Source: Atopobiaceae bacterium (GTDB taxonomy: Bacteria; Actinomycetota; Coriobacteriia; Coriobacteriales; Atopobiaceae). From it: a stretch of DNA of 64,000 nucleotides. Positions within the stretch are counted from its first letter, which is position 1, and every line of letters begins with the position of its first letter. The notes below the pieces were generated by a model that was not told the DNA's origin, did no database searches, and saw nothing but the letters and a program-made list of their open reading frames with translations. This document shows, piece after piece, positions 49,628 to 59,861 of the stretch. A program made the position numbers and the translations under genes. The stretch covers positions 1 through 64,000 of the forward strand of contig JAFWMH010000001.1 of the NCBI GenBank assembly GCA_017510785.1, given 5' to 3'.

Positions 49628-50500
49628 CTACGCAGGTGCGTAGTTCGAGTCGTGCACACGCGCCACACCGGCGGCAACCGCAGCCCCGTCCAACGAACGT
49701 GCTCGATCAAGCAGCTCGTCCGAGGCGCGCACAAGCTTCACAAGCTCGAGATGCGCTGCCTGGCGCAAAACCTTTTCGAACTCGGTTCGAATCTCGGCAT
49801 TGGGAATGCGAGCCCAGCCATGGCCGTTGAACTCCTCCTCGAAGGTAAGGTAGCCCAAGTGAATCATGAGCGTGAGCGCGTCGTCACGGCTCCCAATAAG
49901 GGCAGGGTCGTTTTTGAAGCCTCCCGTCTCTACCTCCAGCTCCTCGCCCGCCATGAGACGCACCACATCGTTCTGCAGACCCTCAAAGTCGAGGTCTATA
50001 TATGTAAGAAGCATATCTGCTGCCGACGTATAGCGCCAATACGAGCCGTACTTGCGTGCACGCACCGCACGCATAACCGCATAGGGGTTGTAGACGGATT
50101 TTATCTCATTTAGCTCATACCCGTCGTACCAGTGTTTCATTTGCCCGAAATCCAAACCCGTATCGTCGCAAAGCGCACGCACATCACTCTCGAGGAACCC
50201 GACGTAGGGCGCGAACGGCCCGGGCGCAAGCATCGAGAACTCCCAAAAGTCCGAAACAGCTGACTGGCCCTTGTCCTGTTTTATGGGGAAGATTCCCGTC
50301 ATGTATGCGGCAGCGAAAATGCGGTCGGTCGTGGCACTGTTCTTGAAGAGCGCGCGCAACAGCTCAAGATATTCGTGCGCCGTGTTTGGCGTCTCGCGAA
50401 TGGGTGCGTCCCACTCGTCGAGGATAGCCACGAATCGCCGTCTGCTTGCCTCAACGACATTCGCGAGCGACACGGAAAGCGCGTCGTCTGTCCGCGCCTC
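49628..50500 (-). pseudogene. Remnant of an AAA-ATPase-like/DUF1703 nuclease protein
   Basis: The frame reads FVAILDEWDAPIRE, YLELLRALFKNSATTDRIF, YMTGIFPIKQDKGQSAVSD, FWEFSMLAPG, WYDGYELNEIKSVYNPY and LIHLGYLTFEEE. These are the middle of the AAA-ATPase_like (PF09820-type) proteins. The N-terminal P-loop part is missing, and the PD-(D/E)XK nuclease end is cut after ARVHDSN. Both ends are lost, so it is a decayed gene. Confidence 0.7.
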
Positions 50501-50932
50501 CGGCGGCCGCGAGCGGTCGGAATCGGGGGGCGGGCGGCGGGTGTGCCCTGCACCCGACCTCCAATGGACCAAGGGGACACGCCGCCCCGTGCCGCCTGCG
50601 CAAAGCCGAGCGGCGGAGGTCCGACCTCCCGCTGCGCCTCGGCGATGCGGCGGGCGTGCCACCGGCCCCGGCGTCGTAGGTCGCGGCCACCAGAAGGATC
50701 GGGACGCCGAGGCCGTGGACGCGTTGCGGGAACGCGAGAGTCACTTAGCTTCGCATCATTGAGGACAAAGCCCGGGCACAACGGCGATGAGCAGCCACGC
50801 GGCGCCTTGGACGTCGACGGAATCAGTCTCATAATTCACAAAAGGAGACTCCACGGAAGACTGTTTCGGCAAATCGCGAGTCGCCGCTTCGAATGCGGTA
50901 TGCTAATACGAGCTCGAGAGACAGGAGACCTC
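50501..50932. other. GC-rich gap
   Basis: No gene is recognised. Very GC-rich sequence (50510-50720) joins the front of the decayed ATPase gene. The last ~100 bases likely hold the promoter of the MBL-fold gene. Confidence 0.35.
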
Positions 50933-51574
50933 ATGGACACAAGTTTTATAACCATCAACACGCATAGCTCGATTCGCCTGCAAGCCAAGCAGGGGACGGT
51001 TATTTACGTTGACCCATACGGGTTCGAGACGGCCCCGCACGATGCGGACCTTATCCTTATTACGCATACGCACTTCGACCACTTCTCGCTCGAAGACATC
51101 GCGAAGGTGAGGAAGCCCCATACCAGCTTTGTGATGCCCGCTAACAACATGGGTGACTTCATACGCGCCGGGTTTACCCAAGAGTCCGCTGCATTTCTCG
51201 TGCCGTACGAGCACGCAGTGCCGATACCCGGCATCGAAATTGAGACCGTGCCTGCGTACAATATTTCCAAGCGCTTCCATCCGGCGGACGAGGCTTGGAT
51301 GGGGTACGTAATCGATGTGGACGGCACGCGCGTTTATGTGGCGGGCGACACCGACGACCTGCCCGAGAACCGCAACATCGATTGCGACATCGCGCTCGTG
51401 CCCGCAGGCGGAACCTACACCATGGACGCCCGCGAGGCGGCCGCCTTCGTCAACGCACTGAGGCCGACCGTCGCGATTCCCGAGCACTACGGCACCGTAG
51501 CCGGCTCTCCCACCGACGGCAAAACGTTCGCCTCGTTGGTCGACCCCTCGATTGAGGTCGTTTTTAAGCTTTAA
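50933..51574 (+). CDS. MBL-fold metallo-hydrolase (UlaG-like)
   Basis: The 213-residue protein has the zinc-binding motif THTHFDHFS, preceded by IYVDPYGFETAPHDADLIL. It also has VYVAGDTDDLPEN (bridging Asp) and AIPEHYGTV (terminal His), so all metal ligands of the fold are present. The compact UlaG/YtnP-like subgroup hydrolyses lactones or phosphodiesters; the substrate is not known. ATG 50933 follows AGGAGA. It is monocistronic by position. Confidence 0.85.
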   Translation: MDTSFITINTHSSIRLQAKQGTVIYVDPYGFETAPHDADLILITHTHFDHFSLEDIAKVRKPHTSFVMPANNMGDFIRAGFTQESAAFLVPYEHAVPIPGIEIETVPAYNISKRFHPADEAWMGYVIDVDGTRVYVAGDTDDLPENRNIDCDIALVPAGGTYTMDAREAAAFVNALRPTVAIPEHYGTVAGSPTDGKTFASLVDPSIEVVFKL

Positions 51575-51924
51575 ACAAGAACGGGCGGGCTCGGATTTCA
51601 CACTCGTTGGGTCGCGCTGAAGCGGACAACGAGCGGTCTCGGATTCCATAGCACGAACGTAGTTGATCCTGGACGCGAACCGATCCGCGCCGTTCTCCCG
51701 GACTGCAGAGGCCCGAGGGGGAGGAAGCCCGTACGGATTTGCGACCTCTGCCACGCGCCGGGAGGCGCGATTGGACGGACTCGCGACCTCTGCCACACGG
51801 CCGTGGCCCGGTTGGTCCATCCCCTAAACACCCGCCAACGGTACGCCATGCATCATAGACGGTCGTTTCCGCGCCCGTCCCTGCCGCTGCGCGAGGCAGC
51901 TCGATTGCAGTCGGGGTCTGCCGG

Positions 51925-52000
51925 ACGGGCTGTCGGACGGCCCGCCGACCGGGTCTGCCGGACGGGCTGTCGGCCGGGCCGTCGGACGGGCTGTCGGCCG
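51925..52000. repeat. GGACGGGCTGTCGG short tandem repeats
   Basis: The 14-base motif GGACGGGCTGTCGG or a one-base variant occurs about four times, alternating with GGCCGG/GACCGG spacers. The arrangement resembles slippage-prone sequence. Confidence 0.7.
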
Positions 52001-52024
52001 CATCGCATTCAGCTAATTTTTGGC

Positions 52025-52117
52025 GTGTACAATTTCTTGGACGAAAAACCGGCTCAATGTACGATTCGGAGACAAAATCGTACATTGGGACCCTTTTTCG
52101 TCCGGAAAATCGTACAC
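52025..52117. repeat. GTACA palindrome element, second locus
   Basis: GTGTACAATTTC at the left and GAAAATCGTACAC at the right form an outer inverted repeat. Inside, TCAATGTACGATT faces AATCGTACATTGGGA. The whole ~93-base element is closely related to 60194-60286. Confidence 0.8.
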
Positions 52118-52485
52118 ATTGAAGCTTTTATGCCTACAGATGATGCGAAGGGGCGCGGGCATCGCCTGAGGCCGTATCCCGACGTCACGGACAAGAGCCT
52201 GCGGCCCGTTTGCCGAGCACGCCCCTCGCAGACGTGCAGGCAGCGGTGAGGCGAGGGTTGGCACGCCCCTCACAGACGTGCAGGCAGCCGCCATCGGGAG
52301 TCGCGCACCTTGAACGGTCTTTCTGTGACCACCTGTGCCGCCACGCACGGCGACATGGTCGCAACTGGGCTTTTACAAAGTGTTCGAAACTTTGTGCCCA
52401 CTATTTTTATGTTGCGTTAGCCCGCGACCGATCGTCGCAAATCGGCTACCATAGGCAGAACGTCCATCGCGCGAAAGAAGGCACC

Positions 52486-55400
52486 ATGCGAACGTTGCGA
52501 ATATCGGTGCGTAGGCTCGTAGAGTTCCTCCTACGCGCAGGCGACATCGATTCAAGCAATGACTGGCGCGCCGGCATCGAAGCCATGCAGCCCGGAAGCA
52601 ACATCCACCGAATGCTACAAGCGTCGGCCGACGAAGCCTATCGAGCAGAGGTCCCCCTCGCAGGGACCGTCTTCTTTCCCAACAACATCTTCGACCCATA
52701 CGCTGCACGCCTCGAAATTCGCGAGGAGACCATAGGCGACCAAGCAGGCTTTTTTCTCCGCATCGAAGGCAGGGCCGACGGCATCATCGACGCAACCGCG
52801 CCCTTCGGCAACACGACTAGCAGCAACATCGGCGTCGAAGGCAGCAACCACATGGCTCAGGGCAACAACAACGGAGCCGCTCACAACAGCTCCAGCGCCG
52901 GAACCGTTAGCAACGGAATCGGACCCGACGGCGCCCTTGGAGACTTCGACATAGCCAATGGCGACAGCGTCGGGCCCAACAATCTCGGTCGGCCTGGCGT
53001 CAAATCCAACGGCACGGGCAGCAATTTCGAACCCAGCGCCATCCATCCGCTCGTCATCGACGAAATCAAAGGCGTCACGCGCGATGTCTCCGCCATCGAG
53101 GAACCCGCCGTCATCCACGAAGCGCAGGCACTTTGTTATGCCTACCTCTACCTTCGAAGCTCGCGGGGGTCGTCCGCACTCGCGACCGCCTTCGAACAAC
53201 AAGTCGTCGTTCGGCTCACGTACGCGAGCATTACCACCGGCGAGGTACGCCAACTCGAGCGCATACACAGCGTGTCCGACATCGAATCTTGGTTTTTCTC
53301 TCTTCTCGAGAAGGCCCAGCGCTGGGCCGCATGGCGAGTCCGCCACGACGAGCTGCGCAAACGTTCCCTCTCGTCGCTCACGTTTCCCTTCGAACCGCGA
53401 GACGGCCAGCAAGAAATAATGAACGCCGTCACCACCACCATCCGCGAGGGTGGACGTCTTTACGTGCAAGCTCCCACCGGTTCTGGCAAAACAATTGCAA
53501 CCATGTACCCCGCTCTCAAGTCTATGGGAGAAAACAAAACCTCGCACATTGCATATCTCACATCCAAAACCATGACGCGACGCGCCGCCCTCGAGTGCCT
53601 CGAGCTGCTCAGACGGCAGAGCCACGAGCAGCACCAAACTGGAAGACAAGACCTCTGGCAAGAGGAACGCTTTAAGCCGGAACGCACGCAGCAGCCCGAC
53701 CGGCAAGCCCTCGGGCAACCGCAGCCCACCCACCAAACCTTCGACGCAAACGTTTTGGTCGTAACGGCTCGCAACAAAATTTGTCCGCTCCGCAGCAAAG
53801 CGCACAACACGGACCTGCGCGCGCGTCCCCTGGCGTCGCTCTGCAATCCCATTGAGTGTCCGCTGGCTCGCAAACACTACGACTTTGTCAACGACGCCCT
53901 CTTCGAGGCGATTACCACCTACGACGTGCTCGACGCCCGCCACATCGAAGAGGTAGCTGCGCGCCACCATGTGTGCCCGTACGAACTCCAGCGCGATGCC
54001 GCGCCGTGGTGCGATGTTATCGTTTGCGATTATCACTATGCGTTCGCCCCTTCAGCCGGCCTCATCGGCCTCTCAGACGAGCCGAGCGCCAGCACCGTCT
54101 TCCTCGTCGACGAAGCGCACAACCTGCCAGAACGGATGCGAAGCATGTACAGCTCCGAACTCGCCGTGGGTGATCTTAAGCTACTCGAAAGGATTCTTCG
54201 CGCACGACGCACCTCCAACGAGCTGCTCAAAACGGTGCAATCCGCCATATCCGCATTTCCCGCATGGAACAAAAGCCTGCAGGACGCAACACCCCCAAAC
54301 GCGGGTCGTGCGAATCGACCGACCTACCAGGCCACTCGCCTGAGCGACGCGTTCGCAGATTCCCTCTCGGCAATCGTCGAAGGCATCGATGCAACTTTGG
54401 AAGATTTTTTCGCCACTGCGGACCGCGCGCCCAACATGGGACCCGTCACAGCAGGCGAAAAGAGGCATCACAATGGGACAACGCCCGCGGCAGGACGACG
54501 CGCGACGGTAAGCGACGTGGTGTATCGCGCGGAGAGCATAGGCGTGGCCGGGCGGCGCACGGCGGACGGGGCGGCGCACCACACAGAGGAAACACCCAAG
54601 GCGGGGCGCAACATAGGGACGACCGGAGAGGCGGCCGAGGCTTTTCTTACCCTACGCGACGTCAGCTTTAAGATTCGCGCATTTCTTGGCGCGTGGCAGC
54701 GTAGTGAAGCTGGCTACGTCACGTTCCTCGGCCGAGCCGAGAACGGCAGCCGAAAGATCAAGGTGTACTGCGTAGACCCGCACCACGACTTGGCCGAACG
54801 TCTTAAGCAAGCCAAGGCGGCCATCTTCTTCTCGGGGACGCTACTACCTATGGATTACCACCGCAAGTTGCTCGCGGCACAAGACGACGACACGACGCTA
54901 TACGCCCAATCCAGCTTTGACTATCGCCGTCAGCAGGTTCTTATTGCGTCGGACATCAGCGCTCGCTATTCCAAGCGCGGACCTAAGCTCTATATCCACA
55001 TCGCAAAGTATCTTATGGCGTTGATGCGTGCGCATCCGGGCAACTACCTCGCGTTCCTTCCCTCTTACGCCATGATGGAGGAAGTCACGAAGGCTCTTAG
55101 CTCCCTCGTAGACAATAGCGTCGAGGTTATACATCAGCATCCCAGCATGCGCGAGAGCGACCGCGAGCACTTTGTCGCCAGGTTTCGCGAGCCGCACGCC
55201 AGAAGCACAAGCCTGCTTGGCCTCTGCGTGCTAGGCGGAATCTTCGGCGAGAGCATCGACCTGCCGGGCGAGGCGCTCGTAGGCGTCGTCGTTGTGGGCA
55301 CGGGCATGCCGAGTGCTTACGCCGAGCGCGAAGTGATACGCGATTACTTCGATGCCAAAAAGGACAAAGGTTTTGCCTACGCCTACACATATCCGGGCAT

Positions 55401-55569
55401 AATCAAAGTGCTGCAAGCCGCGGGGCGTCTCATGCGCACTGAAAAGGACCATGGCGTGGTGCTACTCCTCGACAACCGGTTTCTTGAGGACGAGCTGCAG
55501 CAAGCGTTTCCCAAGGAGTGGCAAAACGTTCGAACTTGCACGCTCGAAACCCTCCAAAACATGATGTAG
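52486..55569 (+). CDS. Nuclease-helicase of the Rad3/DinG (XPD) superfamily
   Basis: This is a 1027-residue protein. The front carries a PD-(D/E)XK/Cas4-like segment (LVIDEIKGVTRDV, then EAQALCYAYLYL). The helicase part has QAPTGSGKT, Fe-S-type cysteines (NKICPLRSKA, SLCNPIECPLARK, HHVCPYE), VFLVDEAHN and the C-terminal motifs SYAMMEE, LGGIFGESIDLPGEAL and QAAGRLMR. This composition matches bacterial ATP-dependent DNA helicases with an iron-sulfur cluster, likely in DNA repair. The nuclease part is split by an Asn/Ser/Gly-rich stretch of roughly 80 residues, and another disordered insert lies near 640-700. ATG 52486 follows GAAGG. Confidence 0.85.
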   Translation: MRTLRISVRRLVEFLLRAGDIDSSNDWRAGIEAMQPGSNIHRMLQASADEAYRAEVPLAGTVFFPNNIFDPYAARLEIREETIGDQAGFFLRIEGRADGIIDATAPFGNTTSSNIGVEGSNHMAQGNNNGAAHNSSSAGTVSNGIGPDGALGDFDIANGDSVGPNNLGRPGVKSNGTGSNFEPSAIHPLVIDEIKGVTRDVSAIEEPAVIHEAQALCYAYLYLRSSRGSSALATAFEQQVVVRLTYASITTGEVRQLERIHSVSDIESWFFSLLEKAQRWAAWRVRHDELRKRSLSSLTFPFEPRDGQQEIMNAVTTTIREGGRLYVQAPTGSGKTIATMYPALKSMGENKTSHIAYLTSKTMTRRAALECLELLRRQSHEQHQTGRQDLWQEERFKPERTQQPDRQALGQPQPTHQTFDANVLVVTARNKICPLRSKAHNTDLRARPLASLCNPIECPLARKHYDFVNDALFEAITTYDVLDARHIEEVAARHHVCPYELQRDAAPWCDVIVCDYHYAFAPSAGLIGLSDEPSASTVFLVDEAHNLPERMRSMYSSELAVGDLKLLERILRARRTSNELLKTVQSAISAFPAWNKSLQDATPPNAGRANRPTYQATRLSDAFADSLSAIVEGIDATLEDFFATADRAPNMGPVTAGEKRHHNGTTPAAGRRATVSDVVYRAESIGVAGRRTADGAAHHTEETPKAGRNIGTTGEAAEAFLTLRDVSFKIRAFLGAWQRSEAGYVTFLGRAENGSRKIKVYCVDPHHDLAERLKQAKAAIFFSGTLLPMDYHRKLLAAQDDDTTLYAQSSFDYRRQQVLIASDISARYSKRGPKLYIHIAKYLMALMRAHPGNYLAFLPSYAMMEEVTKALSSLVDNSVEVIHQHPSMRESDREHFVARFREPHARSTSLLGLCVLGGIFGESIDLPGEALVGVVVVGTGMPSAYAEREVIRDYFDAKKDKGFAYAYTYPGIIKVLQAAGRLMRTEKDHGVVLLLDNRFLEDELQQAFPKEWQNVRTCTLETLQNMM

Positions 55570-55583
55570 CGCGCTTTCCGGGA

Positions 55584-55690
55584 CCTGCCGAACGACGTAC
55601 CCGCGAGGCGCGTCTGGGGGGCACGCCGAGCGATGGACCCGCAAGGCGCATCCGGGCACCTGCCGAACGACGTACCCGCGACGCGCGTCC
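55584..55690. repeat. Three tandem ~37-bp units
   Basis: CCTGCCGAACGACGTACCCG followed by CGAGGCGCGTC is present at 55584 and 55659, with a diverged unit at 55622. It follows the helicase stop codon directly. No T-run is present. Confidence 0.7.
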
Positions 55691-55851
55691 TCGAGGCGTT
55701 TATCTCATGGACACGTCGCGGAACAGGCGTCCGCATCCACGCGTGAAGAAGCCCCAAGCAAAAAATCCCTGAGACAAACCCGCGCGACGGGCGTAACACA
55801 TCACGACTCAAAAAACCAAGCAGCTCTGAGGGTGAGGAAAGGAGAACGAAC

Positions 55852-56793
55852 ATGAAGACCAACATCACAACCGAAAAGAAGCTCAACCGCACGGGGTGGA
55901 AAGTGCTCTTCCTCTCCTTGCTCGCTCTCGCGGGAGCGCTCGTTGTGCAGGTAGTCGGATACATCACGGCGGTTTTGCTCAACGTACCCGAGGAGGGCCT
56001 TGCGTTCGTAACCATAGCCGAGGCCATAACCGCAGGCACCACGGCGGTAGCCATGATCGCACTGGGAGGCGCTGCGTGGCTCAAGCCGTCGTGGGCGGAC
56101 GTCAAGGAGATGTTCCGCACGGGCTGGCCCATCGTCGCCGCCAACGTTGCCCTGCTCGTATTCGCCGGCATCAGCTTCGTTACAGAAGGCTCAACTCTCG
56201 CAACCGGCTGGCTCCCCAACCTCGCCGTTACAACATTCCTGTGCCTGTGCATCGGCATCTCTGAGGAAGTAATGTATCGTGGTGTTTTGCTCAACGCCGT
56301 GCTTGCGGTAACGGGAAGGAGCCATCGCGGAACCATGGCGGCAATTGCCATCATCTCGCTGCTGTTCGGCTTGGCGCACGTGAGCATCACAACCGACTTC
56401 GCAACTCCGTTCCTGGCAACGCAAGGCGTGCTCAAAATCATCCAGACGGGACTCTTCTCCGTAATCATGTGCTCTGTGGTTCTGCGCACGCACCGTCTTG
56501 GCGGGGCCTCCATCTTCCACGGGCTGAGCGACTTCCTGCTCATGGTTCCCACCCTAGTGATGGCCGGCGAGCAGCTCACCACGAACTACGTGAGCGCAGG
56601 CGACGAGGGCATATCCACCATTGTGCTGTATCTCGTAATAATCGCCTTCTATCTCCCCATGGCCATAAGGGCCCTGCGGAAGATGCACCGTGAGCACGTG
56701 ACGTATCGGGGCGTCTTTATGGAGCATGCCTCAACTACGCAACAACACGCGCAGCTTCCAGCCGCACCCGCGAATACGCCGAACGCCGCGTAG
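55852..56793 (+). CDS. CPBP family intramembrane metalloprotease
   Basis: The 313-residue protein has eight or so hydrophobic segments and the CPBP motifs SEEVMYRG (EExxxR), FGLAHV and FHGLSDF, whose Glu and His residues form the active site. Family members process prenylated or other membrane substrates and can act in bacteriocin immunity. ATG 55852 has AAAGGAGAACGA upstream. It converges with the phosphatase gene, separated by a strong hairpin. A second CPBP domain is at the end of the chimera at 34289. Confidence 0.87.
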   Translation: MKTNITTEKKLNRTGWKVLFLSLLALAGALVVQVVGYITAVLLNVPEEGLAFVTIAEAITAGTTAVAMIALGGAAWLKPSWADVKEMFRTGWPIVAANVALLVFAGISFVTEGSTLATGWLPNLAVTTFLCLCIGISEEVMYRGVLLNAVLAVTGRSHRGTMAAIAIISLLFGLAHVSITTDFATPFLATQGVLKIIQTGLFSVIMCSVVLRTHRLGGASIFHGLSDFLLMVPTLVMAGEQLTTNYVSAGDEGISTIVLYLVIIAFYLPMAIRALRKMHREHVTYRGVFMEHASTTQQHAQLPAAPANTPNAA

Positions 56794-56870
56794 GATTCAA
56801 CACGAGGAACAGAGAAAAGCGTTCGAAATACGGGCCCAGCAAGAAGGGTCGAGTCGACAACAAACCAAAC

Positions 56871-56912
56871 GCGATGGCGCCCGAGGGAATCGACTTCCTC
56901 GGGCGCCATCGC
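56871..56912. terminator. Perfect 16-bp hairpin between convergent genes
   Basis: GCGATGGCGCCCGAGG and its exact reverse complement enclose a 10-base loop. It lies between the stops of two convergent genes, so it may act as a bidirectional terminator, although no T-run follows on either side. Confidence 0.55.
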
Positions 56913-57020
56913 GCACGGGTCGGTAAGGTATACCCGCGTGCGAAGTCCCGCGTGCGCAGTACGACAAACCCTCGTTCCCCCTGCAACACTGTGCCAACGA
57001 AACGGGGTTATCACATTTGT

Positions 57021-59861
57021 TTACCACGAAACGCGGAAGGCCACCACGTTGCGATCGTCGTCACGCACGTACGCGGCGTCATCAACGTCGTCAAACACGG
57101 AAGCAATGCCTGCGCCAGCACCTTCGGCGTCCTCGCCCGCCGCATGCTCGTAATTCAGCGGGTCGGTAGGAGCGCCCCAGTCCGTAACGCTCATGGTAAT
57201 CGAAGCGGGATTGGCGTCGTAAATGTACGACACCTCGATGTCGCCAATCTCGCCCACATATGCGTTTTGAATCACATTGGTTACGATACTATCGAGAATG
57301 TCATCCATTTGCTGTTGTACCGAGTCGGGACACTGAATTTGCGAGAACTCGTAGTGGAGCGCGCGGGCAAGATTCCTTAAGCCTTGCGCGTGCGCCCGCA
57401 CCCGGATGTTGCCCGAAACCTCGGGAGAGTGTCCATACTCCAGGCAAAGCATGGTGATGTCGTCCGACTGTTCGGCGCCTTTCGCCCATCGCGCCACATC
57501 GGTACGCAACACGTCGACGAGCATCCGCGGATGCAAGGCAACGTGCTTGGCCAAAAACGCCTCAAGCCGCTCGTTACCATACTCCTCCTCGTCAACCGAG
57601 AACGCCTCGTTCACGCCATCGGTGTAGAGCAGCAGCTCGTCTCCAGGAACCAGCGTAAGGGTGTGCGAGCGATACTTCGCCCGTTCGAAGGTGCCCAGGA
57701 ACAATCCGCCCTTCTGCTTGAGCCACTCCCATGTATCGCCATGACGCAACAGCGGCGGGTTGTGTCCGGCGTTCACATAGGTGAGCCGGCCCGTCTCGTA
57801 GTCGAGCGTGGCCGCCCACACCGTAACGAACATGCCGGCATCGTTGCCTTGGCACAAGTTCCAGTTCGCGCTGTGAACCGCCTCGGCAAGATCCATGCCA
57901 CTCTTCATATAGTTGGCGAGCTCGGACTTCGCAGCCATCATAAAGAGACTCGCAGGAATGCCCTTGCCAGATACATCCGCAATCAAGAAGCCAAGGGTGT
58001 GTCTGTTTATGAGGAAGAAGTCGTAAAAATCGCCCCCCACCTCGCGCGCCGCCTTCATCGACGCATAGATGTCGAACGCGGTGATATCGGGGAACGGCGG
58101 GAACGAACGCGGCAGCGCCGACTCCTGGATGGCCTTCGCCGTCGCAAGGTCACTCTCGATGCGCGCGCTCTCGGCGGCGATGGCATCGCGCAGCGCCGCG
58201 ACGGTAGCGTTAATATCGTCGGAAAGCGACCTGAACTCGCTACTATCGCGCACATCCACCTCCACGCTGAGGTCGCCGCGCGTTATTTCGCCCAGCCGCT
58301 CGTTAACTTGCCAAATGCTGCGCACTACCACGCGATCGATAAGCACATATATAGAGAGGAACAGCGCCGCGAATACGAGAACCTCCATGTGCGAGGTAAC
58401 CATAACCGGAAGGATCCGCGGCATCTCTTCTTGCACCGTCGGAATAAGTGATATAACCTTTAAACTGTTTACCGTTGCGTACATCGCGAGATGAGAGATT
58501 CCTCCCAGCCGCGTCCCGAACACCTCACCCTCTTGCACGCCCTCCATACTGGCAATGAGCGCATGCACGTCGTCATAGCTCAGGTCTACGTCCTTGCGTG
58601 TCGCCAAAAGCTCGGAGCGCTCGGTCGTAACGGCAAGCAGTCCCTCATTTCCCACGTGGCGATTTGCCACCGAAGAGCTAATTTGGTTCTTGAGGTCGTC
58701 GGTAAACCGCGTGGTGTCGTAGCTCACCTGCACGAAGCCATCTTTAATGCTCATGCCACCGTACTTGCGCCACTCCGTATCGTCTATGGTTGTGGGCTGG
58801 TAATCCTGCGCCAGCTGGGTTCGCCCGCCCCCCGGCAACAACGCGAGAAACTCGGCCGCTTGTTTCCCACTCGCCATGTCGAACCCCACAAAAGCATCGT
58901 TGCTGCTCGCCACAATGATGCCATTCTCGTCCACGACGTGAATCTCCGCCAGGTTGAGCTCGTCTGCCAGGCGATTTATGGTATCTTGATTTGCTTCGGC
59001 CGTCGTTGGTATCTCCACCGCAACGCGCCTCGCCAACGCAAGCAAGTCGGCATCGGAGGCATCCTCAATATCGCTCTTGGTATCCTCGAGCGCAACCTGA
59101 AGCGTGTCGTGTGTATCGCGCTGGGCGATACTCGTCTGCAGGACCTCCACGAACCCAGCCGTAAACACGAATCCCACGGTTACGGTAATCAGCATGCCCG
59201 TTTGTATGCGAGTTGATATATCGGGAATGTCGGAGCGTCTCCTAAGACCTTGTCCGCTCATCAAGGCCAAAACCACGCTCGAAAGGGCAACCGAGATGGC
59301 GTTGCACAGCACCATGGGCAACGTACACGCCCGCGCAACGAGAAACGCCCGGACAGGCTCGTCAAGGTTGGTGACAAACACCAGCAGCATGTGGACAACC
59401 TCGGCCACAATGCCAATGGCAAACGCGATGGGCCAGCTCGGGCGCCGGCCACCAAACAGGTGCTTCCGCAGCAACGCAGCGTAAATGCCTGAGAGCACAG
59501 TGGCCAAGCTGCATGCGAGGCGCGTAAACATGCCGCGGCCCCACAGCGCCGCGAACCATCGCTCCACGCCGCCAATGACGCCGGCGATAATACCCGCCGG
59601 ACCGCCAAAGTAAAGACCTGCGACGAGTGGCGCAGCATCGCGCACGTTCATCGAAACGCCCTCAACCGCGATTCCTGCCTCGGTGCCAAACACGGCAATC
59701 GCGCCGAATATAATGCCGATGAAGATCTGTTTGGGCCAATAGCCCATTTTGATGTTCCAGGAAGTTCGCTCAAAGAGCTTCGTGATAACCACGCTCGCAA
59801 GAACGGGTAGTAAGGTGGCAATCCCGAATTGCAGAACTACGAGGACGTTGGAAAGTAACAC
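57021..59861 (-). CDS. Membrane sensor with SpoIIE/RsbU-type phosphatase and HATPase-like C-terminus
   Basis: This is a protein of about 946 residues. The N-terminal LytS/5TM-like membrane region (AIAVFGTEAGIAVEGVSMN, LYFGGPAGIIAGVIGG) is followed by an extracytoplasmic sensor between two helices and a HAMP domain (LGEITRGDLSVEVDVRD). A PP2C/SpoIIE phosphatase comes next (AREVGGDFYDFF, ADVSGKGIPASLFM, SDDITMLCLE), and the C-terminus is an RsbW-type ATPase-like domain (DSIVTNVIQNAYVG, MSVTDWGAPTDPL). The combination suggests partner-switching control of a sigma factor. I place the start at GTG 59861 (GGGGG upstream, just after TATAAT); an upstream TTG at 59960 is possible. Confidence 0.82.
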   Translation of the reverse strand: MLLSNVLVVLQFGIATLLPVLASVVITKLFERTSWNIKMGYWPKQIFIGIIFGAIAVFGTEAGIAVEGVSMNVRDAAPLVAGLYFGGPAGIIAGVIGGVERWFAALWGRGMFTRLACSLATVLSGIYAALLRKHLFGGRRPSWPIAFAIGIVAEVVHMLLVFVTNLDEPVRAFLVARACTLPMVLCNAISVALSSVVLALMSGQGLRRRSDIPDISTRIQTGMLITVTVGFVFTAGFVEVLQTSIAQRDTHDTLQVALEDTKSDIEDASDADLLALARRVAVEIPTTAEANQDTINRLADELNLAEIHVVDENGIIVASSNDAFVGFDMASGKQAAEFLALLPGGGRTQLAQDYQPTTIDDTEWRKYGGMSIKDGFVQVSYDTTRFTDDLKNQISSSVANRHVGNEGLLAVTTERSELLATRKDVDLSYDDVHALIASMEGVQEGEVFGTRLGGISHLAMYATVNSLKVISLIPTVQEEMPRILPVMVTSHMEVLVFAALFLSIYVLIDRVVVRSIWQVNERLGEITRGDLSVEVDVRDSSEFRSLSDDINATVAALRDAIAAESARIESDLATAKAIQESALPRSFPPFPDITAFDIYASMKAAREVGGDFYDFFLINRHTLGFLIADVSGKGIPASLFMMAAKSELANYMKSGMDLAEAVHSANWNLCQGNDAGMFVTVWAATLDYETGRLTYVNAGHNPPLLRHGDTWEWLKQKGGLFLGTFERAKYRSHTLTLVPGDELLLYTDGVNEAFSVDEEEYGNERLEAFLAKHVALHPRMLVDVLRTDVARWAKGAEQSDDITMLCLEYGHSPEVSGNIRVRAHAQGLRNLARALHYEFSQIQCPDSVQQQMDDILDSIVTNVIQNAYVGEIGDIEVSYIYDANPASITMSVTDWGAPTDPLNYEHAAGEDAEGAGAGIASVFDDVDDAAYVRDDDRNVVAFRVSW

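Larger units (their letters stand above)
51575..52485. other. Repeat-rich intergenic region of about 0.9 kb
   Basis: No gene is supported. It holds two TTGCGACCTCTGCCAC-like units (about 51736 and 51787), a GGACGGGCTGTCGG repeat (51925-52000), the GTACA palindrome (52025-52117), and two CGCCCCTC(G/A)CAGACGTGCAGG copies at about 52220-52290. Confidence 0.6.

Noticed and set aside
50375-50932. 5' extension of the MBL-fold gene
   Set aside because: The frame is open, but ATG 50933 has a good ribosome site and the N-terminus matches the fold; the upstream translation is antisense to the decayed ATPase and GC-rich filler.
52615-54036. Long minus-strand open frame opposite the helicase-nuclease
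   Set aside because: It is a shadow of the conserved Rad3/DinG-class frame, without ribosome site or motifs.
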